NCBI GenBank assembly: GCA_027576995.1
Contig: JANBQC010000503.1
Coordinates: forward strand, 1 to 20,952
DNA from: Dimargaris cristalligena
Taxonomy: Eukaryota; Kickxellomycota; Dimargaritomycetes; Dimargaritales; Dimargaritaceae
Reading direction: 5' to 3'
Length of the DNA stretch: 20,952 nt
The position numbers and the translations under genes are program-made. The notes under the pieces were generated by a model, which was given only the letters and a program-made list of their open reading frames with translations, did not search any database and was not told the DNA's origin. Below are positions 1-9,435 of the stretch, one piece after another. How positions within the stretch are numbered: position 1 is the stretch's first letter; the number at the start of each line of letters is the position of its first letter.

Positions 1-113
1 AAAAATCCATTGGATGAGGCCAATATTACTGGTTAAAAGCTATTCTCCCATATATTCGCACATACACGTATTATATAAACCCTTATACAACTGGTTTGAA
101 CTTCATCCATATG

Positions 114-138
114 TATATATATATATATATATATATAT
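114..138. repeat. (TA)n microsatellite
   Basis: An uninterrupted alternating TA tract of 25 bases. It lies in what should be the second intron of the SSF1-like gene, because that exon's donor site is at 212-211. Similar tracts occur at 18676-18698 and 20925-20943. No function can be inferred. Confidence 0.95.
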
Positions 139-212
139 TCAACGATACGGATATATACTCCAACGGCGGGACGAGACAGTAGTTAAATGAAAGTAGTGGG
201 GGGGAGGCTCAC

Positions 213-660
213 CTTCAGCCGGGTGGCCGTATTAGGTTCCATCACTTTCCGGAAATCTTTGACCAGGGCGTTGACAGAGGTTCCGACAAGACCCGAGCGA
301 ATTACGAAACTCCGGGGGGTTTTGTCGTCATTCTCGTACTTTTCGACATTCAGTTGCCGGGCTTGCTTGCGGCGAGCCTTGGAAGCCTTCTATAAAAGGG
401 CCAGTGAATTAATCGATTCGACCATGGTGAAGCAGTTAGTATTTATTTCGTTTCCAGTTGGACCGGCCGGTGGACTCGCCCTGGAGGAGGCCCGGGCCGT
501 TTTGAATGAGAGACTCTATTGGTATACTGAACATGTCCCCATTTAAAAGATCAGCCATAAATGCGGCCCAGTGAAAGCGCCCGATACGGCAGGTTCTGGG
601 ATGGCAAAGGCCCAATTGAGGGAAGAAGAGAGAGTTATAGTTTACCTTGCGTTTGACCAT
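213..660 (-). CDS. SSF1: SSF1/Peter Pan-like Brix-domain ribosome biogenesis factor, 5' part only
   Basis: Two exons are visible. Exon 1 is 660-646 and encodes only MVKRK. A 256-base intron (645-390) follows, with donor GTAAAC, a perfect TACTAAC branch site at 441-435 and acceptor TATAG. Exon 2 is 389-213 (59 codons, phase 0 at both ends) and closes on donor GTGAGC at 212. Exon 2 starts with a basic stretch (KASKARRKQARQ) and contains TPRSFVIRSG, then NALVKDFRKVMEPNTATRLK. This matches the start of the Brix domain in Ssf1/Ssf2 and PPAN ('KSFVI+.G', 'LVKDFR+VM+P.TA.+LK'). Family members are nucleolar factors for 27S pre-rRNA processing and 60S assembly. The rest of the Brix domain and the acidic tail lie beyond base 1, and no exon start is recognisable in 1-212, so that intron exceeds 212 bases. 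The start is chosen because the ATG sits in a CACCATGG context and gives the basic N-terminus usual for the family. The family call is firm; the 5-codon first exon is inferred from splice signals and phase. Confidence 0.85.
435..441 (-). other. Perfect TACTAAC branch site, SSF1-like intron 1
   Basis: The reverse complement of 435-441 is TACTAAC, the optimal fungal branch sequence. It lies about 45 bases before the acceptor AG at 391-390. It supports the intron between the MVKRK exon and the Brix exon. Confidence 0.75.
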
Positions 661-1335
661 GGTGACGAAGTTAGGGTATCGGTACTATTGAATCCAACGA
701 ATGGACAGGACTGCGGATATAGCGAGGGTCAAAGGGAAAGACCAACTAAACGAAGTGACGGGAGTTTTACAGGCAGCTCGAGAAGTGATGCAGTAGCGAA
801 CAATGGCAGTGAAGACTCTGTTGGTAAGCAGAGTGTCTCTTAGAGCAACTTCTGGTTGAATCGAAGGTATTTTTTGGACTTTGCTTCTGCCATTCCTCCA
901 GGCTATGTTATATGCAGTATGCATACTGCCAGTTATCTCTTTTTCTAACAAAAAAATAACCAGTGAAAAATTTTCGAAGCGCATATTGCCTATCTCTGCC
1001 ATTATTATATAGATGAACCCACAGCTACCCAGCTTATTTCCCCGCGATGGGACATTATAACACGCTTACTATATACTACACCTCACCCTGCTTTTTATAA
1101 TACCTTCCCCCCTCATATTAACTCCTCTCAGCTGCTGCGGTTAATGAAAAAGCCTATGCTGTGGAGCCTGAGTCAAACCAGGGTACAAGTTATATACGGG
1201 TGTGGCCAAGTCCATGAGCCTAATCTCGATTAATCTGTGGTCGTCACCCACACCCTCAGCCGTTCCTACCACTACTAGCAAAGGGTATTCTCCATTCATT
1301 CAACCCGAATTACCCTCCCTCCCTTCGTCTTCGCC
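661..1335. promoter_or_regulatory. Divergent intergenic region, SSF1-like / F-box gene
   Basis: This 675-base spacer separates two start codons that point away from each other, so it should hold both promoters and 5' leaders. The part next to the F-box gene (about 1230-1335) is CT-rich in the sense strand, as in the other 5' leaders of this window. Short open frames here have no recognisable protein character. No specific factor site could be assigned. Confidence 0.5.
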
Positions 1336-2778
1336 ATGGCCTTTCCGCTCGCTCACCTCGACCCCTCCGTTTTCACCCGCATTTGCGCCTACCTCGCGGT
1401 CCCGGACCTACTGACATTGGCCCGGGTCAATCGAGCTCTCCACCACCAATGCGAACTCGAGGCCGTCTGGGAACCGCGGACCGTGGCCCGCTTCGGCGAC
1501 ATAACCCGCGTCACTACTACTCTGCGCACCGCCGGATTCGTGCTGCCTAATTTCGAGCTGGACACTTTGGGCGTCCCTAGGCTGACCCTCCAGGAGGAGT
1601 CGGAGGCGCCGAATAGGCGCTCGGCTTGGAAGGCCCGGTACCTGACTAAACTCACCCAGCAAAAGAATGCGGCGGCTCGGGATACCCTCCTGCAAACCTG
1701 GTTTAACGCTGCCCAAGAACAACTCCAAGCCTTCCAAAATACCCCGGACAAATCGCTACTGGAAAGTGCGGCCGAGCTGCTGGTGCGCATTCTGGGTAAG
1801 CCACAGTCTATCTATTGGGATTTTATTACTACTACGCACTGGCTTCGTACATATAGACGCCCGGTGATCATACTATATACAAAACGCCTGGCCAAACCGG
1901 CGTGGTTGTCGTACTACCCCCAGACCCGTATTGGGGAAATATACTCCGACTTAACCTTCCCCCCAATTTTGCTAATTATCCACGAACATATTCTGACCCA
2001 TCCCCAAATCTGGGCTGAATCCTTGATTATGTAGATGTTGAACCTGGCCATGCTCCCTCGTACCATCAATTGGCCATCATTTGTACCTTCACCAATGCAT
2101 TTGAAGCTGCCTTAAACCTGCTCGATCTTGGCCTAGCCGCCGATGACCAGTACGAGCCAATACTCGAACTTCGCCAACAAGTCCAGAGCATGCAAACTGC
2201 GCTCCACGGCGCTAAAGGTGGGTTATTTGTACACGTCAAATGTAACACGTGCAGCGTATGGGTATTTTCCCTGCGAAGGATTTGCTCCGCCATATTCCGG
2301 TACCCCTTGTATTTGTCCTACACCACTTGGTCAATTCTGGAGTCGCGCGGTATTCCCGGTTGTAACCTCATTCTCAAATTGTCATTATTTCCGATTCGCC
2401 CCTCTTTTTGATGCGTACCTGACAACCCACCGACTAGACGACCGGACCGTGCCTCTTATCGTAGACCACGATCTAAGTGAACCTTTTCGGAATGCACTGG
2501 CCTTATTATTTAGGCGCTATAACCGCAACCGGGCCGGCGTTATGTCCCGCGTAGAATTCCGGCAGTTCGTTCAGGATACCAACGGCCAAACCCCCGAGCT
2601 GGCTTTTGTCGACTCTATTTGCCAACACTATTCGGGCCGCTCATCTAGCGGCATGACATTGCCCGGATTTTGCGCCTTTTTCAAGGAGCAGGCTCTTCAT
2701 GAGCCCGTGGAAGTTCGCGACGACTTGGCCAAGCACGGCTTTGATAAAGCCACCCTCAGACACACGGTATTAAAATAA
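1336..2778 (+). CDS. F-box-like protein with C-terminal EF-hand-like region (3 exons, 327 aa)
   Basis: Exons are 1336-1795, 2035-2217 and 2438-2778. Introns are 1796-2034 (donor GTAAGC, acceptor TAG) and 2218-2437 (donor GTGGGT, acceptor TAG after a T-rich tract). The phases are compatible and give 327 residues ending in TAA. Residues 1-50 follow the F-box pattern: a hydrophobic-rich start, DPSVFTRICAYLAVPDLL, ARVNR, then EAVWEPRTVARFG, so a Skp1-binding adaptor role in an SCF ubiquitin ligase is plausible. The middle (residues 100-214) is predicted helical and unrecognised. Residues 228-262 resemble an EF-hand: helix FRNALALLFRRY, loop N243-R-N245-R-A247-G248-V-M-S251-R-V-E254, then a second helix. 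Loop position 5 is Ala, so calcium binding is doubtful. Residues 286-318 (GMTLPGFCAFF... DLAKHGFD) recall the 'LTLEGFL...L+.+GYD' segment that follows EF-hands in Miro-type proteins. The start ATG lies in a GCCATGGCC context. The two modules are pattern matches by eye; the exact substrate or role is unknown. Confidence 0.65.
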
Positions 2779-3352
2779 CCAGGGCTATTCATTAATGAGC
2801 ATAGACCCCCTTCTACCCCTATCCTACACGAAATGGTGTAAATCTTTAATTTATCGAGATGTCTTTTGGCGCCACTTTAATCCACTCTCTGCTCATTCGA
2901 GGCCTGCGGTAATAAACCTTAAACGATTACAGTCTAATACTGGCCAGTATGACAGCGAATCTTGGAACACAATGCCGTATTCCATAATAACACACGTTTA
3001 TTAATCAAAAGAAGAATATGACAATAAGGGTACCCCCCCTAATAATGTTTTTACCAAAGTGGTGGTACTATATTAAGAGTTAAATACTGATATCATTTCC
3101 ACTATCAGCTTGAACAGAACTGGGGTGGCTTCTGGACGAAGGAAGGTCCCATTCTACAAGTGCTGAGATCCCAGAAGCCCGACTTTCGGTTAAGAAGTCC
3201 CACAGCCTCAACCCCACTCTCCACCGCCATTCTCATTCTGCTCTACTATTCTGCTTCGTCCTGCTATTCCCCATTTACCTCCTCATTTGCGGTACCCATT
3301 CTTAATCCATTGACCTAGTTCGTTCCTTTAGTTCTTCGCTTGTGACACTCGT
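2779..3352. other. Intergenic region before AIM24 gene
   Basis: The first half (2779-3110) is AT-rich and should hold the 3' end of the F-box gene transcript. The second half, particularly 3190-3350, is CT-rich in the sense strand and is probably the AIM24 promoter and leader. A short frame at 2795-3004 has unremarkable composition and is not supported as a gene. Two inverted repeats at 3127-3199 are listed separately. Confidence 0.5.
3127..3199. repeat. Two consecutive inverted repeats upstream of AIM24
   Basis: GGCTTCTGG at 3127-3135 is exactly complementary to CCAGAAGCC at 3171-3179, a 9-bp stem with a 35-base loop. Directly after it, GACTT at 3181-3185 pairs with AAGTC at 3195-3199 (9-base loop). 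They lie about 150-230 bases before the AIM24 start codon and could fold in a 5' leader or simply be chance repeats. No known RNA family was recognised. Confidence 0.4.
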
Positions 3353-4588
3353 ATGGCCCAACTGCGTACCCACCTCCCCGCTCTCCTGCGGGCCCGCGCC
3401 ACCCCTCTGGCCCCGCGGATCCCCAGCCGCTCCGTTTCCCTAGCCCTCAATGAAAACCCATCGAAGCCCTCAACGGCCCCTATCACGTTAAATACTAAGC
3501 CACCCACCCCCGCCACCACTACGACCACCTCGACAGCCCCCGCGACCCAGACTCCCACTCCACCCTCGTCCGAACAACAGCTGATTCAGCGCTGGTCGGC
3601 GGGGTTACACAGCGTGCTGGCTCGCGACAAACGACCCCCGCCCGGTCGGCCTTCCTTGGAAATACTGGGTTCGGGACCGGGTACCCTCGTCCGGGCCACT
3701 TTACCGCCTTATAGTGAGCTTTGGACAGTACCCGGCTCGGCGGTGGGTTGGTCTCCGACGTTACATTCGACCGCGACGGCTTCAGGTGGGTGGCTTAAAA
3801 ATGTAGGGTCTATGGCCCGACAGGCCCTTCGGCTGGGCCAATCCCATCCCCACCGGGGCTCTTTTGAGCGCCTCAGTACGGATACCCAGGGCGGGGACGC
3901 CCTACTGGCCGCCGGATCTGTGGTGGGCTCAGGGTCGGGGAACTTGGTCGTGCTAGAACTGGACGGGGCCAATGATTACATCGTGCACCCCGCCGCCCTG
4001 ACCGCCCTTACTTCCGAAGTACAGCTGACGGCGGCCGGTCCGCGAGCGGGCCTAGGGGCCATGGGTCGATCCCACCACTACCTGCGGGGCCGAGGGGCTG
4101 CCGTTATTGCCGGGACCGGCGCTATTCACCGCATGGTTCTAAACGCCGGTGAGTCCTACACATTAAACCCCGCCTACCTCGTGGCCTGGGATACCTCCCT
4201 GGGGTTCCAACCCCAGTATCCCTCCTCCTCTCATGGTTCGCTGGTCCCCTCCGCAACTACCCCGCGGGGTGGTTCCCAACAAACCACGCCCCTAGATCTT
4301 AGATACGGCCCCCAGGCGACTTCCACCGCGTGGTACCGGTCCATCTACCGGAAGACCATGCACCAGGCGCTCGGTCGGGAATTCTTGGTGCCAGAATCCA
4401 CCCGGCGCCAATTGGAAACCCTAGTTACCCCTTTCCGCTATGCCGCTGCCCCCGTGGTTTTTGTAATCAAGTATTTACATCGGCGTTTCTTCGCGGTGGC
4501 CCCGTCCTACCGGGTTATCGGGCCCGGCGACATCTATTTGTCCTCTCGTCTGCCGGCCTCGAGGGCATTTGTATCTAACTCCAACTAG
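3353..4588 (+). CDS. AIM24: AIM24 family mitochondrial protein (411 aa)
   Basis: A single uninterrupted frame. The N-terminus (residues 1-30, MAQLRTHLPALLRARATPLA then RIPSRS) is rich in Arg, Ala and Leu, lacks acidic residues and is a typical mitochondrial presequence. A Thr/Pro-rich linker follows (35-75). The AIM24 domain runs from about 103 to 400: LEILGSGPGTLVRATLPPYSELWTVPGS at its start, an LVVLELDG strand (198-205), an RGRGAAVIAGTGAIHRMVLNAGESYTLNPAYLVAWD block (245-280) and the closing RVIGPGDIYLSSR (387-399). The repeated Gly-centred beta-strand pattern and the GPGD-(L/I)Y-(I/L)S-(T/S)R ending are characteristic. Yeast Aim24 (about 394 residues) is a mitochondrial inner-membrane protein that supports MICOS integrity and respiratory complexes. 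The segment 285-330 is a low-complexity Ser/Thr/Pro insertion. The 3' end faces the 3' end of ARH1. Confidence 0.88.
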   Translation: MAQLRTHLPALLRARATPLAPRIPSRSVSLALNENPSKPSTAPITLNTKPPTPATTTTTSTAPATQTPTPPSSEQQLIQRWSAGLHSVLARDKRPPPGRPSLEILGSGPGTLVRATLPPYSELWTVPGSAVGWSPTLHSTATASGGWLKNVGSMARQALRLGQSHPHRGSFERLSTDTQGGDALLAAGSVVGSGSGNLVVLELDGANDYIVHPAALTALTSEVQLTAAGPRAGLGAMGRSHHYLRGRGAAVIAGTGAIHRMVLNAGESYTLNPAYLVAWDTSLGFQPQYPSSSHGSLVPSATTPRGGSQQTTPLDLRYGPQATSTAWYRSIYRKTMHQALGREFLVPESTRRQLETLVTPFRYAAAPVVFVIKYLHRRFFAVAPSYRVIGPGDIYLSSRLPASRAFVSNSN

Positions 4589-5324
4589 ACTCGACCGGGG
4601 TGGACAGTATTAATGGCCACCCCTTCTAGTCAGCCACGGCGGACTTTTTTTTTTTGGCACACTACAGACCAGTTATGGTATTTGATTTTGCATGACAATA
4701 CCCTCTTTAGATGTTTTTGGCCATATAAAACCTGCGATGTCTTGCGCTCTAATTAATACTGTAACATTGACCATCCTACAGTACTGGTCCTTTTATTGAT
4801 CTATACACTTTGTGCGCCTCTTCTTTAACAATCTCTGTAGATGGAGAGATAAAATTCACAATATATAAATCAGAAATATTGAAACAAGTAGGCGGTATTT
4901 ACATGTTTGGTAATGGCTGTCGATGATTTTAATTGGCGCACGAATCGGTCAGGGGTAGAGTTTTAAATGGTGTATGTTAAGCCAGTCGTATGCTCTTCTA
5001 TTCGACTAGAGAGGTATTAGGAATCGGCATTTAACCTACCTTCGGTATGTCACGGCTTAACGGGAGGTCACCAGGCGTAGTCCGAGGGTGTACGCCGTCA
5101 AATTCGTTGCTCCAAAATCTAAATTGACTATGGCCAACAGACCGCCATCCCAACGCAATTACAAATCAATGTGTAATATATTCAAAGTATGGATTATGCC
5201 CATTATATATTCAATGCAATACAAAAACCACATTCCAAGGAAAACCCAAAGAAAACGTCTGGTTTTCTATAGTATCTAAATAGTCTAAAACACCATCGAC
5301 TCCCGGAAGGCCCCCCATCACTCA
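4589..5324. other. Convergent intergenic region AIM24 / ARH1
   Basis: This 736-base, mostly AT-rich spacer lies between two converging genes and should hold both 3' ends. Near the AIM24 stop there is a 7-bp inverted repeat (GGGGTGG at 4597-4603, CCACCCC at 4617-4623) and an 11-base T run at 4645-4655. A 63-codon frame at 5088-5279 shows no protein-like features. No tRNA or other RNA gene was recognised. Confidence 0.5.
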
Positions 5325-7016
5325 TTAGTGGGAGCTGGGCAACTGGAGGGTCTGGAGCATATCTTCAACCCGGGTTAGTTTCTCGCGGGGCTTGCCCTGC
5401 AGCTGTCCCTGGGCAAACTCGTATTTTTCAATTCGTTTCCAGTCAGCGTAGGTAACGGGCACTTTGCCGCGGGCCCGAAGGAGTTCTAGTATGGACGAGG
5501 ACGGGGTACTCGGGACCAGGTCCGAGCTCGGGGACTGGTCGATATCGGACAAGATAGCTTCGGCCGTTTCAAAAGCGTCACTCATAGTCGACACGATCAC
5601 CCCACTAGGGCCTCGCTTCAACCAACCCGACACATACATACCGAGCGGTAATGTACAATGGTGGGCCGCCAAGAGAGCCGGATCGACTCGGCCCTGAGAG
5701 TTGGGAACGATATGGTGGCGGGTATCAAATGGCACACTGGGATCCACAGCTTCGCTGCGATACCCAATACTGCGTAGGAGAAGGCCAGTTTCAATCGTAT
5801 GGGTTTGGTCCGTGGCAATGGCACGGGGGGACTCGACGGGGCCTTCGAGGGTATTATGGCATACTGTCAGTCCGGTTAATGTTCCGGTATATGGCTCAAG
5901 GGCCGGGTCGGAAAGGGTGGGGGGTGGGGCGGTAACAAGGGCCTGTGGACTGGTCAGAAAGTCCAGGGACCAGGTCTTGGGTAGTTCCGACCCTAAAACC
6001 GGAGGATGGGTGGAGCTGGCTGCCTGACTGGCCTGTTTGTACAAGAGGTCCAACAAACGCTTGAGCGGTCGGCGGGAAGCAATGTGGGCCTTGCCGCGTT
6101 CTAATTCACGAGTGAGTAGAGGGAGATCGGTGCGCAGAGCTAGATTCGCAATTGAAAACATTTCACGAAGTTCTTTGGTGGTGAACTGTACCTGAAGGGG
6201 TCCCCGTCGGCCCAAGAGATGGACATGCCGGATTCGGCTCGTGCGAAGGGTATCCAGGGCCTGGGCGGTGATATCGGTGGTGGCCAGTCGGTCAATGGGG
6301 GAAAGTAGGACCCGGGCTACATCCAGGGCCACATTGCCATGCCCAACTACCACAGCGGTATCGGTGTTGGTAAGGTCCAAGTCCAAATCCTGGTAGTCCG
6401 GGTGACCGTTGTACCAGCCCACGAACGAACGGGCGGAGAGTACACCCTTGGTGGTGGTTTCCTGATCCAAGCCTAGGGTCTTGTCTTGACTAGCCCCGTA
6501 GGCCAAAACAATACCGTCGTAGTGTTGGGCTAGTTCGGCGACGCTTACATCTTGGCCGATGGTTACATTGCCGAAGAAACGAAAATGGGGGTTGGTGGCC
6601 ACTTCATCAAACCGATTGATAACGATCTGGTCATTAGAGTTGATACAGAGTCACGCAGCCGGTATTATTCCGGATTAAAACATATGGGTGGAAATATTAG
6701 TTAGTTATGCTACGAATATTAGATACAAGATACTCGGGCCAGCTGAGAATACACTTTTAAGTATGTTTAAGAAAATGGGCTATGGAGACAGGCGCTGGAC
6801 TTCCAACAGTGTCCTAGCTGGCTCCCAGATATGCCTACTTACTTTGACTTCGGGATGGTCAGGAGCCACTCCATAACGAACCAAGCCATGGGGAATGGGG
6901 AGGGACTCAAACATATCAATGGCTACATTGCCGGCGGAACGGCCGAGCACACGGGCAGCTGTGTAGAACCCGGCGGGACCGCTGCCGACAATTGCTAGAC
7001 GACGAAGAGCTGACAT
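5325..7016 (-). CDS. ARH1: Adrenodoxin/ferredoxin-NADP+ reductase (mitochondrial), 2 exons, 491 aa
   Basis: Exon 1 is 7016-6843 (58 codons) and exon 2 is 6626-5325. The 216-base intron has donor GTAAGT and acceptor CCAG, and phase 0. The joined protein reads PDHPEVK|IVINRF across the junction, as in the family. It transfers electrons from NADPH through FAD to mitochondrial ferredoxin for Fe-S cluster, heme A and related synthesis. Visible motifs are the FAD Rossmann signature VGSGPAGFYTA (10-20), HGLVRYGVAPDHPEVK (43-58), LAYGASQDKTLG (99-110), the NADP Rossmann motif VVVGHGNVALDVAR (150-163), LLGRRGPLQVQFTTKELRE (195-213), RSIGYRS (343-349) and the C-terminal SGWLKRGPSGVI (391-402). The length agrees with yeast Arh1 (493). 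One oddity is that the Rossmann fold starts at about residue 8, leaving almost no mitochondrial presequence; an upstream exon is possible (see findings). Divergent from the RFC gene. Confidence 0.95.
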
Positions 7017-7577
7017 GAGGAAATCGGGTCAATGGACAAGTTAAGGGGATAAATAGGTTAGAATGCAACGGGTTGCGGTAGCAAATGGGTTGAGGCGCTT
7101 ACACCCAGTAACCCCATGTATTGTATTTAATTGTGGGCCAGCTTGCCAAGAACTAAAAATTCACCTGGACCACTTACTTATCTGATGGTGACGAGTGGTC
7201 TGACGAATAACATTTTCCCCCCTAAAATGACCCACACCCGCTACCACCAATCTGCTGGACTGTACTTTCTGCCCCCATCCACTTGCTTGAGGACAGAATT
7301 GACCCACGTCTTTACCGGGGTTTGATCCACGTGATCCAGACTGCGGTAAACAGAAACTCGCTCAGCTTAACAACACAACAATCTGTAGCTCCGTTTCCCA
7401 TCGAGCCACAAACAAGCCAAATGCACACCTTAAGCCAGGCCTAGCCCTATACCGACAGGGCGGTGTGTTGCTCCATTAACTGTCTGTAACTTACACACAC
7501 ATATATATGTTTTGAATTGTTGAATCTCCGTTTCTTTAACCGAGAACCACTACTTAACTCCTCTCGACGTGAACATA
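7017..7577. promoter_or_regulatory. Divergent promoter region ARH1 / RFC
   Basis: A 561-base spacer between two opposed start codons. It should carry both promoters. On the minus strand it also holds a strong GTAAGT donor at 7177-7172, relevant to the true 5' end of ARH1. No defined factor site was assigned. Confidence 0.5.
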
Positions 7578-9435
7578 ATGGCAGCCATGGCCGCACCTTC
7601 CAAGTCAACTACGGGCTCGTCCGATTCTGATAACCTGCCCTGGGTCGAGAAGTACCGCCCCATTCGTCTCAATGACATTGTAGGCAATGAGGAGACCGTT
7701 GAGAGGTTGAAGGTCATCTCCCAGGAAGGCAATCTGCCCAACCTTATCATTACGGTAAGTCTAAACGCAGTTACTACTTATCCCGAATGCACTCGCTACT
7801 ACCGGCGGGGTTTGTCGCCTTAGTGGAGCGCCCCGATTTACCCATATGCCCTCTACTTCCTTTATCCTTGAGCCCCGCGATTTTGGACTGTTTAGCGCAA
7901 ACCATAGAGTTTTCCCGCCCTTGACAATCCCACCAAATTTCGACCAATTGCCTTATCGTGCCTTTTTTTATACTCATTAAAATGCAGGGTGCTCCGGGTA
8001 TCGGTAAAACTACGAGTGTCCTATGTCTGGCCCACGAGTTACTGGGACCGGCCTACAAGGAAGCGGTGCTTGAACTTAACGCGTCCGACGATCGGTAAGT
8101 GATGCCGTACCAACCCGATTTCGTAAACCACTGGGTATCCCATGATCCTAACGTGTGGCCCATTCGCTCTTTTAGACTGGGTTATTAAGTCTATGGCACC
8201 TATTATTTACCTACTCATTTCTAAATGTGACTTATTTTCCGAATCGCGGCACAAAATATAGGGGTATTGACGTCGTGCGTAACCGAATTAAAATGTTCGC
8301 CCAAAAAAAGGTTACGCTGCCTGCGGGCCGTCATAAGATTATTATTTTGGACGAAGCTGATAGGTAAGCATTAGTGTATAACTAACAATACTCGCATTTG
8401 ACGCTGCTGGATACTATCCCAATAACGATTAACGACCCCAACGTGCTCGGTAATTCAAGGGCCATCACACCTCAAACCTATCCGGATAATTGCCTAAATT
8501 GACATGATCGAATGGCTGAAACCAAACATTGTGTATATATAAATATCGGTAATGGGCGTAATATAACAGCATGACACCAGGTGCCCAGCAAGCATTGCGA
8601 CGAACCATGGAAATATACTCCAACACTACCCGGTTTGCCTTGGCTTGCAACATGTCAAGCAAAATTATTGAACCGATTCAGAGCCGATGTGCCATTCTCC
8701 GGTATGGCAAGTTAGGCGATAAGCAGTTGACCAAACGCCTACTTGAAATCTGTGAAATGGAAAAGGTAAAAAATTATTTTAACCTGAGGTTTTTCGCTTG
8801 GGGTTTTTTTAAAAGAAATACCATACCTAAAGCAAGACCAATCCGGTATGCTCCCCATTCCGGTATTGCATGGCGATATTTCGTCAACTTTAACCCGCCC
8901 GACCACTACTGTGATCCTCGAATAACTCCGCGAGTGCACTTTCTAACGTATGTATATTTGTTCTCTGCCTTTTCTTTTCTTTTCGGTTTAGGTATCGTAC
9001 GATCCGGAAGGGCTCGACGCCATCGTTTTCTCGGCCGAGGGCGACATGCGCCAGGCCGTCAACAATCTACAAGCAACGAACAGCGGGTTCGGCCATGTGA
9101 ACTCGGAAAATGTCTTTAAAGTATGTGACCAGCCCCACCCCGTCATTGTACAGAGCATGCTTGAGCACTGTGCTAAAGGGGAGGTGGAACCGGCCTGCCA
9201 ACTGCTGCGGGACCTCTGGGGCCAGGGGTACAGTGCCCTCGACATTATTACTACCCTTTTCCGAGTGGTTAAATTGGACGGGGTGATGGCCGAGGGCCTG
9301 AAACTCGATTTCATCAAGGAAATTGGAATGACCCACATGAAAATTCTGGAGGGAGTGCAGACACTGGTACAGTTGACCGGGCTGATGGCCCGCCTGTGTA
9401 AAGCCAGTCTCCCTGCTTCGAAGTTTATCATTTAA
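7578..9435 (+). CDS. RFC4: Replication factor C small subunit, yeast Rfc4 / metazoan RFC2 type (5 exons, 341 aa)
   Basis: Exons are 7578-7754, 7988-8094, 8262-8363, 8570-8765 and 8992-9435. All four introns are GT-AG and in phase, and together they give 341 residues (yeast Rfc4 has 323, human RFC2 354). The subunit is part of the pentameric AAA+ clamp loader that opens PCNA onto primer-template DNA, and of the checkpoint and cohesion variants of that loader. Visible motifs are PWVEKYRP (21-28, RFC box II), Walker [10 protein letters not shown] (60-68), [15 protein letters not shown] (87-101), Walker [10 protein letters not shown] (121-129), [12 protein letters not shown] (135-146), the arginine-finger box SRC (167-169), [12 protein letters not shown], and [13 protein letters not shown] and [15 protein letters not shown] in the collar domain. 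The wording [10 protein letters not shown] and the [12 protein letters not shown] segment place it with Rfc4/RFC2 rather than Rfc2, Rfc3 or Rfc5. The ATG at 7578 is preferred; a second one in frame, four codons on, is also possible. Confidence 0.97.

Noticed and set aside
187..546. 119-codon frame on the plus strand
   Set aside because: It is the complement of the SSF1-like exon 2 and intron 1; the minus-strand reading matches the Brix family.
1389..1790. 133- and 109-codon frames on the minus strand
   Set aside because: Antisense shadows of exon 1 of the F-box gene, made by its GC-rich codon usage.
4597..4655. Inverted repeat followed by a T run, resembling a bacterial intrinsic terminator
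   Set aside because: The T run is 21 bases past the stem and the genes are nuclear with introns; more likely chance in a 3' region.
5651..6027. 94- and 108-codon plus-strand frames
   Set aside because: Antisense of ARH1 exon 2.
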